A stretch of DNA of 64,000 bases, from contig NZ_FZNS01000006.1 of assembly GCF_900188255.1 (NCBI RefSeq), forward strand, positions 248,001 to 312,000. Direction: 5' to 3'. The translations under genes were made by a program, and so were the position numbers. The notes under the pieces were generated by a model that worked only from the letters and a program-made list of their open reading frames with translations, was not told where the DNA came from and ran no database searches. Positions 57,918-64,000 of the stretch are shown piece after piece. The number at the start of each line of letters is the position of its first letter. The first letter of the stretch is position 1. Source of the stretch: Hymenobacter mucosus (GTDB lineage: Bacteria > Bacteroidota > Bacteroidia > Cytophagales > Hymenobacteraceae).

Positions 57918-60572
57918 CTAGAAGCCTAGACCTACCCGTACCCCGGTACCCGCCTTCTGCCCCGATTGTAGGCTGGTATAAAAATCTAGGCGCCCTACTT
58001 TTAGAATGTGCTCAATTCCTACGCCAAGCTCGAGGTAGTGACCCGCCGTGGGCGTGGTCAGGTAGTTAAGCGAGGCAACCTCTTGCCATTTCAGGCGGCG
58101 CAGCATCGGCACTTTGTTCAGGATAAACCCATTGAAATGGTGGTTATAGTGCGCTTCTAAGAACTTGTCGGCGGTGCTGAACCGGTAGTAGTCTAGCAAC
58201 TGAAACTGGCTGAAGTCGGCGGCGAGGTAGGTGCGGTTGCCGCTGAAATGGTGGAAGTCCATGAACGACAAGCGCGGGGAGCCGGGAAATATACCCGCAG
58301 CAATGCGGTAGTTGCTGGTGCCCAGTAAGCCTAGGCTCACGGAATGCCGCAAGCCAGCTTCCAACATGGTGTAGCGCACATCGGAGGCCAGAATACCTCC
58401 TATTCCTTGCCGCCATCTTAGCAGCAGGGTGGGGTATTTGGAGCTTAAGTTGAACTTGCCATCCGGGCGGGTAATGAAGCGCTGCCCTGGCCGGAAGGAC
58501 GCTTGCACCTCCGTAGTGAGGGCTTGATTGCGGCCAAAGCTGGTACCGTCGGGCCGCTCTAGCGCTATGGGGGCATTGGGCGTGAAAGCCTGACCCTCCC
58601 GATCTACCCACAGCTTAAAAGTGGTGTTGAACAGCTCCTGGCGGTTGAAATAGCTAGCGGATGTTTGCACTGTTAGTCCATTCAGTAGCTCCCACTGGTA
58701 GCCCAGTTCTAGCCCGTCGCGGCGGTATAGCTTGGCGTAATTGCGGTTTTCGAGCAGCGTATAGTAGCTGTTGATAAAGGGAGTGAGCTGGCTACGCGGA
58801 TCGAAGTTTTCAATGATGCGGCCCGCACGAACACTTAGGCGAGCAAGCTTTACAGCATCAAACTGCCACGAAGCCGCAAGGCTGGGACTGAATAGCTTAT
58901 TGGAAAAGCCGTAGCGCAGAGCAGGCGTCACAGACCACGTACGCCGGTCGTCGGTGCGTTGTGTGAAGGTGGCTTCGGGGTTAAGTACTGTGCCTTCCAC
59001 CGTGTTGTAGTTCAAAATGTTGAACACAGGTGCCACGTACCACTGCTGCTTGCGGAAGGTATTGTTGTACACGTAGCCCGTAAACAAGAACTTGCCTACC
59101 GAAGGCTCATTCCGCTTGTGGTCCAGGGAATCTTGGTAGGGGCGCGAGTTTCGGATGACCTCGGTACTATCTTTCACCTGGTAGTCCTTCACTTCTTCGG
59201 CGGTGAGTGGAATAGGGCGCACTTGGGCCCAGTAGCTGGTGTCCCGCTCATTTACGCCTTTCTCTACCAGCATTACTTCCCCGCGCTTCATCTTACCTAG
59301 GCTCATGCTCTGCCCGGTAGTGTCACGGGCGGCTTGGCGGCTCTGGCGGCGCACTTCCCGGCTCAAGCCCGCTAGTTTAGGCTTCTGCCTTTTCACGTCG
59401 GCTACCGATTCGCGCGTTACGGGGGCATCCTCCGGTTCTTTGCCACTTGGTGGGGGCGGGGCTACCGTAGGGGTAGGGCGGTTGGGGAAGGTAGGCGTAA
59501 CGCGGTAGTTAGACAGGATGGCGGTGATGTAGCCGCTGCCCTTAAAGCCAAACGCCGTGAACCCAACCGTCACCTTCTGGGACTGCATCACCCACACATC
59601 GGAAGAGCCAGGGGACGGGGCAAACAGCTGCTCAATGCGTAAGTTATCAACGTAGTCGAGCTGGGCGTCTTTAGTCAGGTTCAGCGCCACGGAATGTAGG
59701 CGCCAGGTGCCATCCACAATGTAGATGTGGCCGCTAAAAACGGGGTCGGTGCGGCGCCGTGGCGTCACCCGGATTTTGTGAATCAGCAGGGCACCCTGTT
59801 GGGTGCTGCCTTCTAGCTCGTAGCGGTAGAACAAGGGCGCTTTGGATGCGATAGGAGACACAAACCCCCGCTCCGAAAACCCACTCTTGAGCACATTTTG
59901 GTAGAAGTTGAGGCCCCGGCCCGCACTGGCTCGGTTGAAGCTGATGCCTTTGGTGTCGCCGCTCACGCGGGAGGAAATCATGCGTTCCTGCACCACATTG
60001 GGTTGGCGGAAGCTCATCTCCGACACAGTTTCGGATAAATAAAAAATGCCTGGCTTAAAATCGGGCCCTATCTTCACCAAACCCAAAATCTTGCCTGGCA
60101 CATCTGAAAAGCGGGCCAGCGTTTTGATGTAGGCCCGAGCCTTGAAAGCGGCTACCTCGCGCTGGTGATAACGCCGCCACTGCATGGCCTGCTGCACAAT
60201 AGTATAGGCGGGGTCTTTGTCGGTAGCGCGTACTACCACTTCTCGCAGCTTATAGCTTTCAGGGTCGAGCTTCACATTGAGCACTGTGGCTGTGTCGCCG
60301 CCGAACACGCGAATGCTTTCCAGATGGGGCTTGTAGCCCACGTACTGAAATACTAGCTCGTAGCGCCCGGCCGGCAGCCGCAACTGGTAATTGCCTTGCT
60401 CATTGGTAGCTGTGCTGGTTGTAGTACCCCGAATGGCCACGTTGGCAAAAGCCAGGTTCTCATTTTTTTCGTCCGTTACCCGCCCGCGCACTACTCCACC
60501 CCAAGACCACCCAACACTCAGCAGAAAAGAGCAAAAAAACAGGAAAATAGTGCGCATAAACGGAGTAGCCAT
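57918..60572 (-). CDS. DUF5686/carboxypeptidase-like regulatory domain outer-membrane protein
   Basis: An 884-residue exported protein. After the signal peptide, a carboxypeptidase-regulatory-like beta domain (about residues 28-110; G-R-V-T-D-E at its start and R-Y-E-L-V-F-Q-Y-V-G-Y in its middle) is followed by a long DUF5686 region that becomes beta-barrel-like towards the C-terminus, ending V-R-V-G-L-G-F. Barrel proteins of this kind are widespread in Bacteroidota; no transport substrate is known. Possible starts are TTG 60584, ATG 60572 and ATG 60557. The last gives the shortest leader (M-R-T-I-F-L-F-F) and may be the true one. Confidence 0.85.
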   Translation of the reverse strand: MATPFMRTIFLFFCSFLLSVGWSWGGVVRGRVTDEKNENLAFANVAIRGTTTSTATNEQGNYQLRLPAGRYELVFQYVGYKPHLESIRVFGGDTATVLNVKLDPESYKLREVVVRATDKDPAYTIVQQAMQWRRYHQREVAAFKARAYIKTLARFSDVPGKILGLVKIGPDFKPGIFYLSETVSEMSFRQPNVVQERMISSRVSGDTKGISFNRASAGRGLNFYQNVLKSGFSERGFVSPIASKAPLFYRYELEGSTQQGALLIHKIRVTPRRRTDPVFSGHIYIVDGTWRLHSVALNLTKDAQLDYVDNLRIEQLFAPSPGSSDVWVMQSQKVTVGFTAFGFKGSGYITAILSNYRVTPTFPNRPTPTVAPPPPSGKEPEDAPVTRESVADVKRQKPKLAGLSREVRRQSRQAARDTTGQSMSLGKMKRGEVMLVEKGVNERDTSYWAQVRPIPLTAEEVKDYQVKDSTEVIRNSRPYQDSLDHKRNEPSVGKFLFTGYVYNNTFRKQQWYVAPVFNILNYNTVEGTVLNPEATFTQRTDDRRTWSVTPALRYGFSNKLFSPSLAASWQFDAVKLARLSVRAGRIIENFDPRSQLTPFINSYYTLLENRNYAKLYRRDGLELGYQWELLNGLTVQTSASYFNRQELFNTTFKLWVDREGQAFTPNAPIALERPDGTSFGRNQALTTEVQASFRPGQRFITRPDGKFNLSSKYPTLLLRWRQGIGGILASDVRYTMLEAGLRHSVSLGLLGTSNYRIAAGIFPGSPRLSFMDFHHFSGNRTYLAADFSQFQLLDYYRFSTADKFLEAHYNHHFNGFILNKVPMLRRLKWQEVASLNYLTTPTAGHYLELGVGIEHILKVGRLDFYTSLQSGQKAGTGVRVGLGF

Positions 60573-60632
60573 AGATGGTGTCAAGATAGATATAATCTGC
60601 TACCAACCGGTTGCCTCAGTACCCCGCATTAC

Positions 60633-60679
60633 CCACAAAAAAGAAGGACTGCTCCTGGAGCAGTCCTTCTTTTTTGTGG
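60633..60679. terminator. Terminator after the first ferritin-like gene
   Basis: A 23-base perfect stem with a single-base loop (60633-60655 with 60657-60679) contains AAAAAAGAAGGAC and its complement. It follows the minus-strand stop at 60700 and lies upstream of the next minus-strand gene (start 60572), so it separates the two. Confidence 0.85.
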
Positions 60680-60699
60680 ATGCGAAATAGGGAGTGGCC

Positions 60700-61692
60700 T
60701 TACACGAACAAGCCGCTGGAAGGCACCACAAAATTGCGGGCTATGGACTTCACCGTAGCGGGGTCCAGAGGCTCATCAAACGCTTCCGTAGCGGCATCCA
60801 TGGTCATCGTGACGCCCGTCGTGTTCGTCATGATGTTGACGTTTGCCTGGGTGATGTTGCTTTCGGCGGGGAAGAAGAGGTCAGTGGGGCCACCTGAGGC
60901 CGGTACGCCAGCGTTGTAAACCGGTGCCGTAGATGGGTCAGTAGAAGGCGAAGGGCCACCATTCTCAATACCCGAAACCCAGTTCTTAGGCCGGCCCGTT
61001 TTGCCGCTTAGGTTAGCTAGGTCGCCCGCTATGGTAGTGGCAGCCTGCCCACTTTGGGAGGCCGACAGACCCCGGCGAATGGTGCGCACGTGCGAAGAGT
61101 GGCGTGCTTCCACAGAGTGGATATTGAGGGCTGCTTCCAACAGATCAGGATTGGGCATCAGGGTAGGAGCGCCGCCTTTATAGGCTCGCACACCAGTGTC
61201 GACAAAGGCCTGCGAAGAGCCCAAGTACAAGGCGTAGTCGTTTACCAAAGCCGGTGCGAATGGCCCCGTCATGCTACCGCGGCCACCGCTGTAATCGAAG
61301 GCCGCTGCTGTAGGATCGGGAATGGCGGCGTTGCCCAGGGCTCCGCGCAGCACCTTAATGTGCCCCGACTCGTCGTTGCGAATGGTTTCGAAGGCGGGGC
61401 GGTCGGCGGGAGCAATAAGACCGGGTGTGTTGAGGCCTTTATCGTAGAAATAGAACTCTAAGTATTCTAAGCTCAGGGCCAGGTTGAGAACCGCAACAAT
61501 ATCGGGTGATAGAGAGGTGGTTTGGCCGTAGGCGCGCTGGAAGATGCCGCTTACCAATCCGGGTAGTACGGCGGCAGTTACGGCTTTACCAGCCATGCCG
61601 AAGTGCTTAAATACTCGGCGGCGCGAATCGAGACGCTCGTACACTTCCGGGTCAACTTTTTCTATAGCTGAAATTATTTTGAACAGATCCAT
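60700..61692 (-). CDS. Ferritin-like domain protein with twin-arginine-type leader
   Basis: A 330-residue protein with R-R-R-V-F-K-H-F near residue 24 followed by a hydrophobic stretch to about residue 56, resembling a Tat leader but with a long N-terminal segment. The mature domain contains the helical ferritin-like (Ferritin_2) pattern. Candidate metal ligands are in E-Y-L-E-F-Y-F, the later E-S-G-H-I-K and S-V-E-A-R-H-S-S-H. The final 110 residues are Gly/Pro/Ser/Thr-rich with no recognised domain. It lies 33 bases after a second ferritin-like gene on the same strand. Iron binding and substrate are not shown by sequence alone. Confidence 0.75.
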   Translation of the reverse strand: MDLFKIISAIEKVDPEVYERLDSRRRVFKHFGMAGKAVTAAVLPGLVSGIFQRAYGQTTSLSPDIVAVLNLALSLEYLEFYFYDKGLNTPGLIAPADRPAFETIRNDESGHIKVLRGALGNAAIPDPTAAAFDYSGGRGSMTGPFAPALVNDYALYLGSSQAFVDTGVRAYKGGAPTLMPNPDLLEAALNIHSVEARHSSHVRTIRRGLSASQSGQAATTIAGDLANLSGKTGRPKNWVSGIENGGPSPSTDPSTAPVYNAGVPASGGPTDLFFPAESNITQANVNIMTNTTGVTMTMDAATEAFDEPLDPATVKSIARNFVVPSSGLFV

Positions 61693-61725
61693 GAGAAAGG
61701 GCGACGTGATAGGTGAACTAAGGGA

Positions 61726-62469
61726 TTATACTAGGTTATTAGCGCTTAGCTTAGACCCCTCTTTGAGGAAGGCGTTGGCGGCGTTTACTACATCGGTGGG
61801 CTTCTTTGAAATTTCTTGGCCAGTGCCTTCGCCCACTCCAGGCGTAGAGGGAGAGGATGTTGGCACAAACAGGTTGACAACATCGGAGCCAACGAAGGTA
61901 TTGTACCCAATCAGGTCGCGAATCAGGGCTGCGTGGCGTGCTTCTACCGATACAATTTTGCCAGCAATAGCCAGGTAAGCCGCCGTTTTAATGTAACGCC
62001 CGGCGCCGTTGTAGGCTGCAACGCCCAGGTCTTCAAACGTCCTGGCAGCCATAAGCACGGCGGTACGGTCGTTGAAATTGATGGCCGAAAAATCAGGCTC
62101 TAGCGCTTTAATAGCATTAGAGCCTAAAACCGTTTTGAAGAAGTCGGCGTGAGCTTTTTCGTGTAGGGCCAAATCGTCAAAGATCTGCTTCTCGGCGCTG
62201 TTAGCTCCCTTGTAGTAGTCACCAGCCTGTACCCGGGCGTAGAAGGCCGCTTCTAGCTGCTCTAGAGCGTAGGCATAGTTTAATACACCGTTGTCGTCTC
62301 TACCTACGTCAATGGTAGAGCCCATATCGTCGCTGTCATCATCACAGCCAGCTAGAAGCAGGCCGCCAAGGGCGAGGCCCGTGCTGGAGTAGCGCAAAAA
62401 CGAACGGCGCGCTATAGGAGAAGAAGTTGCCTCCGCAGCTTCTTGGGGTGGGGAAAGGAGTTTGGTCAT
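61726..62469 (-). CDS. Ferritin-like lipoprotein with twin-arginine-type leader
   Basis: A 247-residue protein with a twin-arginine leader: R21-R22 in A-R-R-S-F-L-R-Y, a hydrophobic core and a lipobox L-L-A-G-C with cysteine 42. This suggests a folded, membrane-anchored protein on the outer face of the inner membrane. The ferritin-like (Ferritin_2) pattern follows, with Y-A-L-E-Q-L-E-A-A-F, L-H-E-K-A-H-A and S-V-E-A-R-H-A. The gap before the next gene downstream is 33 bases, so the two are probably one unit. Proteins of this family are linked to stress or desiccation in some bacteria, but I see no evidence here for that role. Confidence 0.8.
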   Translation of the reverse strand: MTKLLSPPQEAAEATSSPIARRSFLRYSSTGLALGGLLLAGCDDDSDDMGSTIDVGRDDNGVLNYAYALEQLEAAFYARVQAGDYYKGANSAEKQIFDDLALHEKAHADFFKTVLGSNAIKALEPDFSAINFNDRTAVLMAARTFEDLGVAAYNGAGRYIKTAAYLAIAGKIVSVEARHAALIRDLIGYNTFVGSDVVNLFVPTSSPSTPGVGEGTGQEISKKPTDVVNAANAFLKEGSKLSANNLV

Positions 62470-62708
62470 AGCGCTATGTAGATGCTAGTGGAACATGCCT
62501 CGTTGTACGCCTGCCCTGGCAGCCCCGCCCAGCTTATAAGGATAAATACGTGTTAATACCCCATATAATCAGTACTTAATCGGATGTTCTAATTAGCTTA
62601 CTGTTAAGCTTATACAATGCTAGAGCTAGGAAGAGCGCTCTGTTCGAACGTTTACTAGCCGGTATGCGTCGTGTAGTACTAGCTTAGAATTGTCTATTTT
62701 CCCCAAGC

Positions 62709-63203
62709 ATGATTCAGCCCAAAAAGAAGTTCTACACCCCCGCCGAGGCACTGCAAAAAATTCTGGCTTACTGTACTTACCAAGAGCGCACGCACAAAGA
62801 GGTAGAAGCCAAACTGCGTGAGTATGGTCTTGATGAAGATGAGGCGGGCGAAATCATCATCCGGCTCGGCCGCGAGAATTTTCTTGACGAGGAGCGTTAC
62901 GCCAAAAGCTTCGTGCGTGGCCACGTGCGCCAAAAGAAGTGGGGCCGTCGTCGGATCCAGCAGGAACTGAAGCAGAAAGGGTTGTCAGACTACTGCATCA
63001 AAGCAGGTATGAAGGAAATCGACGGCGACGAATACTACCAAAACCTGGTAGACCTATTGGAGAAGAAAGACCGCCAAGAAAAGGAGAGTCACCCTAGCAA
63101 GCGCCGCCAGAAATTGCAGCTATTCCTGACCGCAAAGGGCTACGAGCAAGACCTGATTCGGATAGCGCTAGAAGATCTGGGGAAAGCACCCGAGGAAGAA
63201 TAA
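62709..63203 (+). CDS. recX: RecX family regulator of RecA
   Basis: RecX binds RecA filaments and limits their growth. The 164-residue protein has the repeated three-helix pattern, with R-T-H-K-E-V-E-A-K-L, F-L-D-E-E-R-Y-A-K-S-F-V-R and W-G-R-R-R-I-Q-Q-E-L-K-Q-K-G as the main conserved phrases. It is at the usual length. recA is not in the window. The 239 bases upstream hold no clear TAnnTTTG promoter; a TGTTCGAACGTTTA stretch is at 62641. Confidence 0.9.
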   Translation: MIQPKKKFYTPAEALQKILAYCTYQERTHKEVEAKLREYGLDEDEAGEIIIRLGRENFLDEERYAKSFVRGHVRQKKWGRRRIQQELKQKGLSDYCIKAGMKEIDGDEYYQNLVDLLEKKDRQEKESHPSKRRQKLQLFLTAKGYEQDLIRIALEDLGKAPEEE

Positions 63204-63267
63204 GAGGTGTAGTTGCTACTTTCCCCTGAAAGCAGGCGTACCACGGCCCACAACCACGCGTGCCTCT

Positions 63268-63903
63268 TTACCTGCGGGCGGGGCGCACCGGGTTTTGCAT
63301 CTGACGAGTTAGTATTACCCGGCGGCCCGTCATGGTTTCCAGCATGGGCTTAAGAATTTTCTCAGCATTCTGCTCAGTTTGAGCTAAGATGCCTGACTGC
63401 AGGGCTGCCTGTCGTACGTTTTGCTCAGCGTACTTGTAGCCAGCATCCACTAGTTCAGCATCCTGAAAAAAGCCGTTTTCTACGCTATACACGCGGCTTT
63501 GTGAGTGATCAACTTGCCAGGTGCACAACTCTGGTGCTGGCAGGGCGAGGCGTACTATGGAGTCGCCTTCTAGCACTACATCCTGGGGCCGCACTTTGCG
63601 CAGGTCGAGGCAGCCCACAGCGTCGCCGGCTACAATGAGGGCAACTTTCGCATCGGGCAGGAAGCGGTACGTGCTTTTCTTGTACTCCACTACATCCTTG
63701 AAATGGTAGCGCACCAGTTCTAGCCGGCCCAAGTCCTCTACTTTTTCGAGTACCGTATTATGGGTCACAGTAACGCGCGGTTTCGGATCCAAGGGGTTTT
63801 CGAAGGTAGAGAGGGCAGGACGAACCTTTGTCCAGAGAAACCAACCTAGACCCAGTAAAAAGGCAAGGGGCAATAGGCGGCGAAGTAGGCGGGCAAGGGG
63901 CAT
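63268..63903 (-). CDS. DUF4230 family membrane-anchored protein
   Basis: A 211-residue protein with an N-terminal membrane helix (about residues 10-25) and a soluble domain containing the DUF4230 phrases L-V-R-Y-H-F-K-D-V-V-E-Y near the start and A-G-D-A-V-G-C-L-D-L further on, ending in an Arg-rich tail. The role of the family is unknown. The ATG at 63903 is chosen over the upstream 63936, as it gives a normal basic start. The gene is convergent with recX. Confidence 0.85.
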   Translation of the reverse strand: MPLARLLRRLLPLAFLLGLGWFLWTKVRPALSTFENPLDPKPRVTVTHNTVLEKVEDLGRLELVRYHFKDVVEYKKSTYRFLPDAKVALIVAGDAVGCLDLRKVRPQDVVLEGDSIVRLALPAPELCTWQVDHSQSRVYSVENGFFQDAELVDAGYKYAEQNVRQAALQSGILAQTEQNAEKILKPMLETMTGRRVILTRQMQNPVRPARR

Positions 63904-64000
63904 AGCAGAGGAAACAGAACAGCAGAGTCTATGCACAACGTACGGGCCGGCGCCAATAGGGGTGCGTAGTCAGGGCAAGCAAGCGCCTTGGTACGGATAG

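Noticed and set aside
62641..62654. TGTTCGAACGTTTA before recX, considered as an SOS box
   Set aside because: It shares CGAACGTT with the palindrome before gldK, but there is no CGAAC-N4-GTTCG pattern and gldK is not an SOS gene.
1..64000. CRISPR arrays, insertion sequences, phage genes, toxin-antitoxin pairs, riboswitches
   Set aside because: No regularly spaced repeats, transposase motifs, integrases, paired small toxin genes or known riboswitch cores were seen on reading both strands. Weak or divergent examples could be missed without a search.

Overview
The window reads as ordinary chromosome from a member of the Bacteroidota, most likely the Hymenobacter branch of the Cytophagales. This placement is an inference. 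It rests on the complete gldK-gldL-gldM-gldN set of the type IX secretion/gliding machine, a PorP/SprF-like protein, a SprE/PorW-like lipoprotein, several Bacteroidota-restricted families (DUF4271, DUF4230, DUF4834, DUF5686), and promoters of the Bacteroidota type (TTG, a spacer of about 19-22 bases, then TAnnTTTG). I saw no insertion sequence, prophage, integrase or CRISPR array.

Layout. Positions 1-6603 hold a truncated envelope protein, a YwqK/MORN-type lipoprotein, a YraN nuclease (minus strand), then a same-direction run: lipB, an unknown gene, a WecA/MraY-type phosphoglycosyltransferase, DUF4271 and hemD. Positions 6660-12549 carry the secretion/gliding block (porP/sprF-like, gldK, gldL, gldM, gldN), with promoters in front of the first two genes and a strong terminator at the end. 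Positions 12737-22186 hold pgi (plus) followed by uvrC, a class A penicillin-binding protein and the SprE/PorW-like TPR lipoprotein (all minus). Positions 22379-28464 carry an F-type ATP synthase operon: atpZ-like, atpI-like, atpB, E, F, H, A, G. The beta and epsilon genes are not here.

Positions 28473-43359 are mixed housekeeping and envelope genes: a HAD phosphatase, a PafA-type alkaline phosphatase, inorganic pyrophosphatase, a DUF6766 gene broken at a nine-G tract, a UbiA-like membrane protein, the NAD(P)HX repair enzyme, msrB, a DUF5700-type putative metallopeptidase, the serine dehydratase alpha chain, an ion-channel-like membrane protein, a LutB-type iron-sulfur protein, an M28 peptidase and ispF. 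Positions 43543-50668 form a regulated multidrug-efflux unit: a TetR repressor whose promoter sits inside a perfect inverted repeat, then TolC, membrane-fusion and RND pump genes.

Positions 50793-64000 hold an acyl-carrier-like protein without the usual serine, a DUF1232 protein, an NlpC/P60 peptidase, an SDR, tRNA-Thr(CGU), an FkbM methyltransferase/DUF4834 pair, a DUF5686 outer-membrane protein, two ferritin-like proteins with twin-arginine leaders, recX and DUF4230.

No obviously new multi-gene system stands out. The features most worth a second look are local: the nine-G frameshift (32337-32345), the exact stop-to-stop 76-bp perfect palindrome (51051-51126), the TetR operator/promoter overlap (43543-43584), the serine-less carrier protein (50793-51050), hairpins inside the ATP synthase operon, and the paired Tat-type ferritin-like proteins. 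Many transcription units end in long, almost perfect hairpins with A-tracts and T-tracts on both sides, suited to stopping transcription from both directions.
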